From NCBI GenBank assembly GCA_030704615.1, contig CM060734.1, positions 55,568,042-55,632,041 of the forward strand: DNA of 64,000 nucleotides, read 5' to 3'. A program made the position numbers and the translations under genes. The stretch's first letter is position 1. Each line of letters begins with the position of its first letter. The stretch is from Takakia lepidozioides. Lineage: Eukaryota; Streptophyta; Takakiopsida; Takakiales; Takakiaceae. Under the pieces are notes generated by a model, which saw only the letters and a list, made by a program, of their open reading frames with translations, did not search any database and had not been told where the DNA came from. Shown here piece after piece: positions 12,076 through 23,807 of the stretch.

Positions 12076-13141
12076 TGATTATAGAGTGTTAGGAATCCGT
12101 AGGTACAGCGCTGTGTCCTATCGCAGATTGAGTTCGAAAGGACTGCCTAGGCGTGTCACGTGGGTGGTCACATGGGCGTTTGGGGCGTGGATCAAGGTTT
12201 GGCGGCTTCGAATCTATTTTAAGATTTTTGTAAGCATGAGGGTTGCAGAGTCTGACCAATGGCGTCATTACAATCATTTCGTTCTTTTTTCATTCGTCTG
12301 TCTAAAAACAGCTTTGTGAACGACGGGATAATTTTTCCTGCTCCTACCCCCCACAGAGAAATGTGGCATGGTATCCTACCTAAGCACTATAAAACTTTCA
12401 AGCCAAACAGCCTTTTTTGTCATTAGGGTCCTTTGTGTGTGCTTATGGGGGGGTCAAAATTCAAGGTGAGCCAATAGCAAAAATTAACTCCTTTGTAATT
12501 AGGCGTTTCACTCAATCCCCGGAGTGAGGATGTGGAATACACTACAATAGTGAGTCTGGTAAAAACAAACTGTAAGGGCAGCCACGGGCCAAACCAATTA
12601 TTACTTGCCATCTAGATACATACTCAACTCTACATGGCCCTTATTGCATGCTCCAATTTCATGACCCCTGGGTTTTTTTTAGAAAATATGCAGGTCACAT
12701 AATTTTATTAAAATTTGTTACTTCCAATGTGATAGGGTGGGCCATGCTCAGAAAATTAATTGCAGTTGGGATCAGTAAAAACTATTAACATCTGCAAAAA
12801 GTACATAGGAAAATCTACTTCTTAAAATTCGGTACAGGTCTCAGGGCCTTAATCCTTCAAGGTTGACCATAGTATCTGCAATTTAGAGAATGGTGCATTT
12901 TCGTCTCTGTTATAGATCATTCGAATACAAACAAATTGAAATAAAATAGAGTATTATAGATTATATTTTATTCTATTACATTAATCTTAAAATTATATTA
13001 TCTTTACATATATAATTATATCACAGAAAAGAAAGTTTTGTTTTATTGAAGGACTGGTAACCTTATTATTCAAAAGAAATATCAGTTCCGATCTTTTGAT
13101 CAGAGATTCATTGGACCCACAAGTTTCATTTGCATGCATTT
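12076..13141. other. No gene recognised
   Basis: I see no supported gene here. From about 12940 to 13060 the sequence is very AT-rich. The part next to 13141 is the 3' side of the minus-strand mTERF gene and should contain its 3' untranslated region. Confidence 0.4.
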
Positions 13142-16100
13142 TTAAAGGGTGCTTTGTGGAATAACTTCACAAAAATGAACAGTGGCAGACACAGAGAGAA
13201 GGAAGTGTGGGGGCAGGCTTCCTGTGCAATCAAAATCCTTGGGAATGCCCACCAAACCTGCACCGAAAGCATATTGAAAACATAAATCAAAAGGACGTTC
13301 CAAACTTACCATTATACCGTTTGTGAAACACCTCAAGACGGCAAGACAACATTGATGACAGACTACCGATCAGGATACCTCTGGCAGCGACAAACTCAAA
13401 TCTGGGTTGGATGCGCCTCTCCAGGCTGTAGCTAAGAAATTGAGGGAACGGTACAATTTCTGTTACATCCCTGTTCATCACATTGACAAGGTAGTCAATT
13501 TTGGGCTTGAGTGCTGTCTCCACACTGTGGCCCAAAAGTGCAGGGTGCAATGCCACCATCCTGTCAATATACAGGGCTTGTTTAGAACTATGACAATATA
13601 TTGTACATAACCAAGATGTGACTTACTCTATGAGCTTCTATTTCAGCACATGAGAAAGATGAAAGACAAATGCCCTTTCAATACAAGCTACAGATATAAT
13701 TGCACTTAGTGTGCTGAGATTATCACAGACTCTTTGGCTGATGAAATGAGGTCATTGATACCATAACAAGTTGTAACCATTTGTCTAGCTATTGGGCATT
13801 TCCATCCCCCCTTTCATCAAGCTTCCTCCCATCATATGGCAAAATACACATTACCTCCCAACATCCTGCTTCTCAATACCGAGTGTTAAGAAGTAGTCAA
13901 TTTTTGGCCGCAGATTGGAGTCCACGCTGTAGGTGAAAATTGAAGGTTGGATGCTAATGATCTTGTTGATCTGGGCTGGTAGCAGCAGTAAGTCAGACTG
14001 CATAAAAGCAATCATGTCCCGGATCTTACCATCCAAGCTCAGGCTAAGAATCTGCATCCAACAGTCATAAAATGCCCAAAAGCATTTGTGAGAACGTAAC
14101 TCCACCTATCTTGCAAACTATAGATGCGAGTAGCATCCAATGTTCAGCCTTCACCATGACAAGAAGACTACTAGGTACCTCCCCACCAAACCTTAAAGAG
14201 ATATTCACAAGCACATGCTCAATGAGTACAGACCAACTTAGTATATGCCGTAATATGGGCATAAATCTGAGAGTTCTACCAACCTGACCCAACATTACCA
14301 TTGCAGATCCATGGAGGCAGAGTGAATGTGCTCCTCCCACCAGACCTTGGCTACATAACATTAAGGGCATTGTCCATGCTGGTTACTAACCCTCCTGGAG
14401 CCAGCTGTAGACCACCATGCATATGGGACCCAAACCTGTAATAGAGGAAGTGCTCGAACACAGCTGACAACAATACCATCACAGTACATTGAGTGTCTAA
14501 CGTATGGGCTGGGGGTGACCCTGCCAGTTACACTAATACTAGAGAAGTCCAGAGAGATAGATTTGGAGTAGTGTGAGGATGTGTGTGTGTGTGTGTGTGC
14601 GCGCGCGCGTGAGAGAGAGAGAGATGGAGAATGTACTCGTGAGACTGCCATAGCCTTGTGGCCATAGACCCCATGCCCAGTTTGGGCAGAACAACAGGGA
14701 GCAGACACTACCTTTGTGAGGGGCTCACTCCAGTATTGAGACTTACCTTGGTATAAACAATTGGTTTGGGCTTTCCAGATTTCCTCTAGAAATCCTTTCA
14801 CACAAGCATCAATCTCCTGTGTGTGAGCTGCCTTGTAATTAAACCCCAACAGGGCCAGGGCTCAGCCTTTTGGGAAGTTGGTGAACAGAGGTGCAGGGAC
14901 TACGTTCTTGATGGTCCTGAAGAGGGCCGCTCACCGATGACAATACCCCGGACATTGTATCAGAAAATAGGTTTGTCTTCAGGCCACCCACACATCGCAC
15001 ATCGGGCATTGATAGTGTCCCTTTCCTCTCTGTATCTGTTTATTGTTCAAAAGTACACTCCCCGCTCTAAGTTTAGATTTCAGTCAAGTACCAAGGGCAG
15101 GTAGTAGAGATTGTACTCATAAGACGTTGTTTGCCGTAGCCTTGTGGCCATTGACCCCGCGCCCAGTTTGAGCGGGAACAAAAGGGACAGAACCTACCTC
15201 TGTCAGGGGCTGACGTTGGTAGTAAGACTTACCTTCATATATAGAATTAATCCGGGTTTTCCAGATATCCTCTAGAAATCCCTTCACACAAGCATCAATC
15301 TGCTGTGTGTGATTTGCCCAAAAACTAGGCCTCAGGAGGGCCTGGGCTTTTGGCTCAGCCTCGAGACTTGCAAAGTTGGTAAACAGGGGTACAGGCACAA
15401 TTCCCTTAATAGATTTGAAGAGAGCGTCTCTTTGGTGAGAGAACCCCGGACAGTGTATCAGAAAATGAATAGAGTCTTCAGATTGCCCACACAACGGGCA
15501 ATTGCACTCTCCCTTTCCTCTCTGCTTCTGTTTGCTGTTCAAAGGTAGGCTTCCTGCCCTGAGTTTAAATTTCAGTCTAGTGCCGAGAGTTGGTAGACCC
15601 TTGAGGTCATCCAAGATGTCCTCCCCCATGTCACAGACTGGAAACAAGTTCAGGGAAGTTTTCTGCCTAACTTCATTTTCATCAGACAATCTCATGGCAA
15701 CAGACATGGCTGAGGACACTACAGCCTCTAAGTCAGATTTATCCAGCAGGGTCAAGACTTGCGGATCCAGGTCCAGGTCCTTGAGAATCTCTTCTACTCT
15801 CTTCTGCCAGGACTTAGCCTGTTTGACAGGGCGGTCCTGTTTCCAAGATATAGAGTCGATTAACTTAGGATATCTGGTGTTGGGCATATGTTGCAGCTGA
15901 CCCCACCATCTGACCTTGAATTCATCTCGTCGGGAGCTTAAGGACGGAATGCCAAACTCACCCCGAACAGCCACATTGGCTGTTTTGGAGCATGCTGACA
16001 TACACTCCTTAAGCACCCCCACTTGAATGGATTCTAGAGACTTAGCCTGGTTGGAGTTATCAACCCATATAGCAGATCCGTACTCCAAGGCAGGTCTAAT

Positions 16101-18174
16101 AACACGGCAAAGCATGGTTTTCTTAACCTCAGAGTTGACCCCTCTGCAGTGGAAAAATTTAGTGAGCCCCAGAGCTTTGCCCTTGCCAGTTTGAACAACT
16201 TTCCGGATATGTGCATCCCAATTACAATTGGAGGAAAACTCAAGACAAGTAGTAGGTAAGCAGGTAGTAGAGATTGTACTCATAAGATGTTGTTTGCCGT
16301 AGCCTTGTGGCCATTGACCCCGCGCCCAGTTTGAGCGGGAACAAAAGGGACAGAACCTACCTCTGTCAGGGGCTGACGTTGGTAGCAGGTAGTAGAGAGA
16401 AAGAGAGAGAGACCTGAGGGTGTCTGCAGATCATTTTTGCGATCTCCACCACACCTGCAATTTTCAAAAACTCGATGGTGCGGTCGATTTTGCTGATGCC
16501 AGTGCCAATCACCCCTGGATACTTCATGACCGCTTTTCCTATATCCTCCTTCTGCCAGTGGGTCCAAATAATATTTATTACGACTCAAAGAGGCCCTCAC
16601 ATCATATCAAAGATGTCAAATTACCTAGCATTGTGAGTATAATCCCTGCAATAGGTGTGGACTAAACAAACAGCGATATAAAGAGAGGCAACCACTGCTA
16701 CAGCTTCAGGCACACCTTAAAAATTAGTTCTAGATAAATTTGAGAATATTATGCTGTAAAGCAACAAATTTATTTAGGCTAGACTACATATGCAAAGCGC
16801 ATACCTTTAACCCAATCTCCATAAGTTTCCGTTCCATGGGGAGCACTCGTTGCTCCATACTATAGGTCAAAATTTGAGGGAAGCGGTCTATTATCTTTGC
16901 CACTTGCTCCTTGGTGATTCCCAGAGACTGCAGGTACTCAACCTAACCAGAACATAATCACCGGGTATAGTTGGAAAATCTACAAACATTAATTTTCGAT
17001 GACGGTGAAGTTACGTGAAAAAAGTTCACCAGGCAAAGAACCAATTCAAAAAGAAACTTCTCACATGCAAATATCGATCAAAGCAGCTCAGTTTGGCTGA
17101 CTTTGATTTCGAAAAGAACAAATAACAGGCATAGAAGGATATTGGAAGCAACTAATATCAGCTTGCAGTGTTCTGTCTACTACCAGTGTAGGAAGGGTTG
17201 CAGTGTTGGCCTAACGTCATTTTCATCGGACACTCTTCGGGCATCAGACAAGGCTTTGGGGACAACCCCCTCCAGGCCAGCTTCGTCCAGTAGGGTCAAT
17301 TCTTCAGGGCTGATATTAAAATACTTGAAGATATCTTCTACCTTTTCCGCCAAGACTTGGCCTGTTTAAAAAGGCGGTCGTGCTTCCAATAAATAGCTTT
17401 GATCATCTTAGGGTAGCTGGTATTCGGCATGCAATTCAACTGACCCCACCATCTGACCTTGAACTCATCACATCGAAAGCTTAAGGGAGGCATGCCAAAC
17501 TCACCCCGAACAACCACATTAGCTGTTCTAGAACAATTGAACACTGCGACTGAAAGGATTCTAGGGATTTAGCATGGTTGGAATTGCCAACCCACACAGC
17601 AACGCGTACTCCAAGGCCGGCCTTGTAACATTGCAAAACATGGTCCATTTAACTTCAGTATTAATCCCTCTGCAGCGGAAAAATTTAGTGAGACCCAAAG
17701 CTTTGCGTTTAGCTGATTGAATCACTTTCTGTATATGTGCATCCCAGTTAAAGTTGAAAGAAAACTCAAGACCAAGGTAAGTGTAGGAAGGGAGTACAGG
17801 AATCTCTTCGTCACCCCATTTCCATTTGAGATCCCCTCCTCCCTCCCCATGGTCGTTGGATGCCACACGGCACATTATTAAATTTTGATGGCATGATTCT
17901 ATTCTGTAAGACAGACATGTGCCTCGGTGTCAACAGTGAGATATATGTACATACATATATATGTGTATATATTGAATTAGCCACCGTTTGTAAATGGGTA
18001 TTGAATTGCAGGGTTAGGGTTTTGAAACCCTAAATTTAAACCAGCTCGTTGCATCTTTCATGCCCCTAAGTCACATGGCCATAGAACAAATTTTTCAGCA
18101 TGTGCCTACTTGTCAATTGCAGGACATTCATAGGAGATATTAATTCATTCCTCCTGAGAAATTCTACCCAGGTT

Positions 18175-18233
<59 letters not shown>

Positions 18234-19270
18234 CCTACCTTTGGCCTCAGGCATTCTTCGATGCTGCTACTGGCCAGAAACACATTCCCCAGCAATGCGT
18301 CAGCAACCTTCTGCTTAGGGACCCCTCCTTCTTCCACAAGAAAAGATGCAACCTCGACCAATTTCTTAGCTGAATTCTTCAGCAATGCGCTCCGCACAGA
18401 AGAGGGCAAGTGATTTTGCAATTTAGTGAGGTCCTCATCAGTGAGGCCCCATTTTCGCAGACACCGTAACTTTTCCTCCAGGTCAGTAACATACGAAAGA
18501 CTGCCTTGAGCCTCCAGTTCTTCAGAGGCGTCTTCCTCTGGGCTAAGCAGAGCGGGCTCAGGGCTGTCGGAGGGGAGAAAGTCCTTCAAACTCAGGTCAA
18601 TGGTCCTGGCTGCCATATCCGGATCCTCAACAACAGCTGTAGTTGTTGCATATTTTGCATGCGAAAAATGAGGTTCCATTTGCTTGTTTGCCAGGAACCT
18701 GAAGTGCACATCCAATCCCCCTAGAGCTCTGGAAGGCATAACACCTGGTCTCAATCCACATCTCAACCTGTTTCGAAGACTAGCAGTGTCTCTTTGGAGA
18801 AAGGGGACCATCATATTTTGCAACGCATGATCTAAGCCCAGTCTTAGAGTACAACGGAAAGAGACCTGAGGGGCAGAGACAACCAAGATGCTGTTGAAAT
18901 CGGAGAAGGACAGGCAGGCTCTCCCATGAGATAGACAAGGTTTACCATATCCTGATATCGAAAGTGGGAGACAATCTTGATGTGTCGCTTGAGAGACAGA
19001 AGTAGGAACAACAGTTGAAGGGCACTGAGAGGGGTTCAACATTGAAGATGGGAGTAAGTACCTTGTGGAGAACTTTCGGGCAGTGCAGCTAAGGGAAGGA
19101 GAAGGGGACATGGAGTCAGGGAGAAAAGTGACGGTGGAAGAATGATATAGGAGTGAACTATGTCCATATGATTGCCAAGTCTCCACCAGCCCGGGTATCT
19201 TTGCATGAACATCCCCCAGCCGAGAGGTCGTTCTTCCCACTCCTCTTGCTCTCTTCCACACCCTCCTCAT
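13142..19270 (-). CDS. mTERF family protein, six exons (organellar, likely plastid or mitochondrial)
   Basis: Mitochondrial transcription termination factor family proteins bind organellar nucleic acid through a superhelix of ~30-residue repeats. Exons on the minus strand, by GT/AG sites and phase: 19270-18239, 16942-16805, 16551-16414, 14051-13855, 13560-13310 and 13257-13142 (TAA), giving 623 residues. Exon 1 codes for a long Ser/Arg-rich, transit-peptide-like N-terminus and the first repeats. Diagnostic motifs run across junctions: LRPK|VEYLQSLGIT, FPQILTYSMEQRVLPMERKL, YPGVIGTGISKIDRTIEFLK, HPQ|ILSLSLDGKI, PSIFTYSVDSNLRPKIDYFL, and near the end FPQFLSYSLERRIQPRFEF. Exons 2 and 3 are both exactly 138 bp and phase 0. 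Introns 1 and 3 contain LINE copies. The C-terminal 39 residues are less typical. Whether it acts in plastid or mitochondrion cannot be told from sequence. Confidence 0.9.
14579..14624. repeat. GT/GC/GA compound microsatellite
   Basis: A (TG)n-(CG)n-(GA)n compound tract abuts the 3' end of an old LINE copy in mTERF intron 3. On the minus strand it is the CT/CA-rich sequence directly following the element's 3' end. Confidence 0.85.
14628..15096 (-). mobile_element. Old, diverged copy of the TCTCT-targeting LINE (family 2)
   Basis: This minus-strand fragment aligns by eye to the 3' part of the LINE copies at 15111 and 39333. It includes the tail with GCCATAGCCTTGTGGCCATAG and decayed coding sequence for the last ~120 ORF2 codons, up to the region that reads [14 protein letters not shown] in the younger copies. 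The insertion at 15111 lies directly at its 5' edge. It sits in intron 3 of the mTERF gene. Confidence 0.75.
15111..16259 (-). mobile_element. 5'-truncated LINE family 2 copy in mTERF intron 3
   Basis: The copy is flanked by a perfect 14-bp target duplication GCAGGTAGTAGAGA (15097-15110 and 16260-16273). It encodes the C-terminal part of ORF2 in one open frame: [19 protein letters not shown] (zinc-binding C-terminus) preceded by the segment [19 protein letters not shown]. It ends on the minus strand with ...CTTATGAGTACAA directly before the TCTCT of the target site. It is closely similar to the copy at 39333-42332. Confidence 0.9.
16274..16384 (-). mobile_element. 111-bp LINE family 2 3'-end copy
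   Basis: Only the last 111 nt of the LINE are present. The third perfect copy of the 14-bp duplication (16385-16398) shows that it inserted independently at the same target as the neighbour at 15111-16259. Its 5' edge lies about 30 nt from the mTERF exon 3 splice donor (intron base 1 is at 16413). Confidence 0.9.
17190..17878 (-). mobile_element. Diverged LINE family 2 relative in mTERF intron 1
   Basis: Minus-strand coding remnants match ORF2 of the younger copies but with many changes: [50 protein letters not shown] and [19 protein letters not shown]. The pieces are in different frames. No LINE 3' tail is visible next to it, so this is an older or internally truncated insertion, in sense orientation with the host gene. 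Confidence 0.8.
18179..18231. repeat. (GA)26 microsatellite at mTERF intron 1 start
   Basis: An uninterrupted GA tract starts a few bases inside intron 1 of the mTERF gene; on the coding strand the intron begins GTAGGGAC followed by (TC)n. It is a potential landing site for the TCTCT-targeting LINE, but no copy is attached here. Confidence 0.95.
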
Positions 19271-19451
19271 CTCTCTCTCTAGGCGTCACCTCACTTTGTC
19301 ATGATCGCACCATAGCTACAGCACCTGATCCCACAAAATCGCTGAAGCAGATGGCAACTGCAGGTCTCTGGAAGGTTTGTTGCAAGGGAAAAACCCCCAC
19401 ATTCCCAAACCTTCCTGCCAACCGGAAGAAAACATTTCCATTTTTCTTTGC

Positions 19452-21031
19452 GGCCGCACTGGTGGCTAACTAGCCACTGTTAGTTAGCCACTGTTAAGCA
19501 GTGGTTAGTTAGCCGCACTTATGGCTAAAAGTTAGCAATGGCTAACGAGGGTTATCCCGCGAGCTGCCCGCCATGCGCCGCTGGAGCTGCCCGTCGAGGC
19601 AGCGAGGACGCCATAGCTCCGAAGCTCGTGCTCATGCACACAGATAGAACGACAGAGTACATAAATCTGCGAATACATGGTGACGCCATCTCATTGGCCT
19701 TCTACATCTGAGTCCTAATAACCTCCAATGGCTAGGAGAGAACCCGCATCCCACTGAACTGGTAGTAGGTCGGCTTGTGGAGAAGCTTGGTAGCCATAGC
19801 TAGTTCTTGCTTTGAGGGAGATAGACGTTGATGGAACAAAGTTTCTCTCCGACGTAAGAGAAGCTCGCCTGATTTATCCCTGCAAGTGAAATCTCTGATA
19901 TTTCCTCTAGATCAAATCCCTCTTCCAGAATGTTTCCTGAATCAGCACGAACCAGGTCTTGCTAAAAATAACAGCTCTTTGAAAAACTTGGACTTGGAAA
20001 AGCGCTTCTCGGCTTTGATCCACTACTTAACTGGAGCCCAACTGGATCATGAGCTCATTCGTTTGCCCTTGATTGAAACTGGGCATGGAACTGGGCTTCA
20101 GATACATTTGTTTATAATTTAGTGTTAAAATGGGGAATTGGGATAGAGGCTCTTTTAATTTGTCATCTGCTCTCTTTGTAAGAACCTTTAATGGGAAGAG
20201 TAGGTGCACGTTGTAAGTATTGAATTCCAGATCTATGCATTCCATCATTTAAGCTTAATTTCTCTTAGAGCTCTACTGATTCAAGGGACTAGAAAGACGT
20301 GGGTGGTTCTAATGACATCGATCTGAAAAACAGGCCTTGTCTTTTCATACATCATGCGACGTGTGGCAAGGGCTTAGACTACGTTCAAGAATTTTAGACT
20401 ATAATGATCGTCTGCTGCAAGCTGCTTGGAGCTGATCATCTAGATTTGATGTCTCTGCCAGACCACGATGCATTGACAACCGACTAGATGCACAGGAAGA
20501 ACAAACATACAAAAGCGAGGTTCACTCAAATTAATGGGAATCGCTTAAAATCTGAAGGCCTTCGGAGGAAGGTTGGCGTAGATTTAGTTCCGAAATTGTC
20601 CTGGGAATGTTGTTTAGCTGCTGCAGATGATCTTTCTACTCTGCTGTCGTTGGTGCTAGGCTAAATTTCCTTGCTCTGAATCTGAAACCTTGTCCCCCTC
20701 TGGAGCCTTTTCAGTTTTTGCTCTGATCTGTGCTGTGTTTCCAAGTGCTAATATGTTAGTAGCTGCTTGGCGTCAATGCTCCAAATTTCTGCGTCAATCC
20801 TGCTTGCATCTGGAGTTTGGTGGAGCCCAGCTGGCTACGGTACGCTAGTTGCGAGGCTTGCGCAGAACGGGGAGCGTTTGAATTTTCCATATGTTGCCCC
20901 TGTGGTTAAAGTTAGTACGTGGGGGTGGGTAGGGGTTATCTTGACCGACAAATACTGGGGGGTAGTTAGCGACGACTAGCGCTGACTAACTGTAACTAAC
21001 TTTAACAGTGGCTAAATCGTCCAGTGCGGCC
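19452..21031. mobile_element. Candidate non-autonomous TIR element
   Basis: GGCCGCACTGG at 19452-19462 is perfectly inverted at 21021-21031 (CCAGTGCGGCC). Similarity continues inward: TAGCCACTGTTA occurs on the left, and its complement TAACAGTGGCTA lies about 20 bases inside the right end. Left-end sequence is rich in short repeats of TTAGCCACTG/GTGGCTAA. The 1.58-kb interior has no recognisable transposase. I could not find a convincing target-site duplication, so the superfamily (hAT, Harbinger or other) is open. Confidence 0.45.
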
Positions 21032-21066
21032 GGGCTGATATATTTTTCTCTTTGTTCGTAAGAGCA

Positions 21067-21140
21067 TGTCGGCTGGTAGCTCAGCTGGTAAGTGCACAAC
21101 GTGTCACCCCGGGGAGTCGGAGGTCAAACCTGCTGCCCTG
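21067..21140 (+). repeat. tRNA-derived SINE-like head
   Basis: TAGCTCAGCTGG (21077-21088) is a perfect polymerase III box A. About 33 bases downstream, GAGGTCAAACC (21120-21130) resembles box B but is degenerate. The sequence does not fold into a convincing functional tRNA, so a tRNA-derived SINE or pseudo-tRNA is more likely. It starts 36 bp beyond the right end of the TIR element candidate. Confidence 0.45.
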
Positions 21141-22887
21141 TCCTATGTGTGGATTGTTCATGGTGGTCTGTCTTCGTGCCCACACTCTTTGGAGTAGATG
21201 CAAATTTGTTTATGAGTTGGTCAAGTAGCTAGTGCCAAGTGTGGGGAAAGGAGGCGCTTACAACTCTTCGCTCCCTTCGAACTCACCAAAGCTATGGATG
21301 CTGCCTCTATTCCAGCCTTTCTCAACACAAGCATCCCTTGGACGATCCCCTCCCGGATGAATGGCAAGTCTTCGGGTGAAACCCGGAGATCAAGTGGCAG
21401 CATCAGAAACACCAGCTAATAAAATGTCAAAACCTTTAATATAAAATCTGTGTCTCGTGTCTATAATCTGGAATTAGAAATATATGTAAGAAAATTATAT
21501 GTTAATGTATATTTAAAAAATTAATTATCCATGATCAAATAATTCAATACACATCAGTTGGTAACATGTATATAATGAATTTGGCTATGATGGTTTTTGT
21601 TCTACCCCGACATTAATAACTTGGGACGGACAGTCTCACGTTTTTATTCCCACTGACTTTATTGTTATCGAGTCTCCTCTATCTGAGATTTATGTGCAGT
21701 TTGCAGATCGATCCTAGCTAGGTTAAGGAAATTGAAGAGACTGAGGAGAGTGATCATAACTCAAGGATTTCGGTTTGTTGATTTAGACAAAGAATGCATT
21801 GTCAATTCTGGAGGTCATAGGAAGTCCACCGATGTTGATCGTTGGTCTAGGTGCCGCTTTGATGTTTGGAGGAAATACATGTATATTCATCATGGGAAAT
21901 CGATAGAGGATATGCATGAGCGTGATGTGAAAGAGCTTGTGTCATGATGGTGCAAAAGTATGATGAAACGTAATATCCTCTTAGACGTAAGTATTCCTTC
22001 TTTTGTTTTTGTAATCTCTTTGTGCAGCTCTATTTGTTTATTCTAATCTTAGCTAATGTTCAATTGCGTAAGCTTGGAGATTTATTCCGTGGAATTGGTT
22101 GATTGTTTTGAGCATGATTTGAGGAAGGAGTAGTGGAGACTGGAGAGCCCGGACTCCAGCTCAACATTCTTCGCCATTCTCGATTCAAACGGGTTTAAGT
22201 GTCAATTAACAATGTTGTAAATTGACAAAAAATTGATACAAACGCAAAGAATACGTTTCATGGATACTTGTGCTAATTAATATATAACCTTTGCATTGTC
22301 TAGTGTATGTCATTCGACTTTGATGTCGACGTCTAGTGAATTTGGAGTCATGCAAAGTCATTTGAAAGCCCACAAGGCTACAGCAGATGAGCAAACAATG
22401 CCTCATGAATACATTTTCTCTGTATCTGTCAGACCATAAGTTGGCAATTAGGGGCTCAACACCTCCATGACAGTCCATTCATCAAATTCAAGAAGCTTAA
22501 AACAGTTTAGAAGTAGGCACCATATCGGGCTGGGATAAAGGATCTTGCCCAAACAGATTATGAAGATATAGAGACTCTACTCGTCCAAACATGCGCCCAG
22601 AATCAAAGATAGTTTTCCGGGTTTAGCCACGTTTGGAAATTCTAACCTAGTTCGATAGCCAGAGTTTAATCACGTTTAGGGTTTAGCCACGTTTGGTTAG
22701 TCTAATCAATTTTGCGTGCTTAGCCAAAGCTTAGCCAGAACTGAGTATCAGTCATCAGCTGTGTGGAGAAATTTCACATTTTTAGAAATCTCTTAGTAAC
22801 TGCCTGTTTGATTTCTTGTATTGTGTGGGTGGGGGTGCTATGGGAAGAATAGACATGCACATTATGAGTTAGGTCTCACAAACAATT
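21141..22887. other. No gene recognised
   Basis: There are only short open frames. The most protein-like is 21732-21947 on the plus strand (VDRWSRCRFDVWRKYMYIHH), which I cannot assign. A small direct repeat GTTTAGCCACGTTTGG occurs near 22620 and again near 22681. Confidence 0.35.
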
Positions 22888-23569
22888 TGTCGTGCGCATA
22901 CATATCGCTACACAACTACATCGCTGTCCAAAACCACACAACACATGTGCACACCACACACTAGTATACCACTAGTCCACCACTAGTCCAACCACTAGGC
23001 TACAACTAGTCAGTCACTAGGCTGCCACTATGCTGCCCACTATGGCAGTCACTAGTCCACACAATAATAAAGATGAAGAATACAAGCACAAGCTCATGCG
23101 AGCTCACAAAGTTGAAGCATAAACTCATGCATATATAAACTCGTCACTCAAATACAAGTCAAGCCAAGTGCACCCCACGCCATAGGGAATCTACATTACG
23201 GCGCCATAGCTAGGCGCGGTGAGGCTCAACTCGAGAAAGATGAGCCTCCCGCTTGCCGTGAAGATAACCACTCCAGGGCCTAAATCTGCCTTGACCCCTG
23301 GATTGACACTTGGGGCAATCCCAAATGTCAATATGTAAAAGCTAGTTATTTCCTAGCTAGTTTCACACTAGTGGTAAAATAACTTGACAACTGTCGTGCG
23401 CATACATATCGCTACACAACTACATCGCTGTCCAAAACCACACAACACATGTGCACACCACATACTAGTATACCACTAGTCCACCACTAGTCCAACCACT
23501 AGGCTACAACTAGTCAGTCACTAGGCTGCCACTATGCTGCCCACTATGGCAGTCACTAGTCCACACAAT
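22888..23569 (-). repeat. 3' terminal region: 178-bp repeat / LTR-like unit / 178-bp repeat
   Basis: A 178-bp sequence starting TGTCGTGCGCATAC occurs at 22888-23065 and again, nearly identical, at 23392-23569. Between them lies a ~325-bp unit that is repeated at 33449-33774. The minus-strand polypurine tract directly precedes the 23569 end, where an LTR should start (TGTGTGGACTAG). So the LTR may be unit plus middle, with an extra unit copy from tandem LTR recombination; boundaries are unresolved. Confidence 0.7.
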
Positions 23570-23807
23570 CGCCCCCCTAGCTGGTGCTTAGGTCCCTCTA
23601 AGTCCAGGTAGCCACAAGATGTGATCGTGACCATAGCCTCACTAAGTCCTCCAGCACTGTCCCTACTACACTCAAACTCGATAGATCAAGAGGCCGGGTG
23701 CAAGAGTTGCCCCATCTTAGTCGTCGTCTTGCAACCTGTGAACTTGATCATGAGATCTCGTGTATTGACTCCTATGAGCTTGGCCTCCCATGTCTTGTTA
23801 GCTGCCT

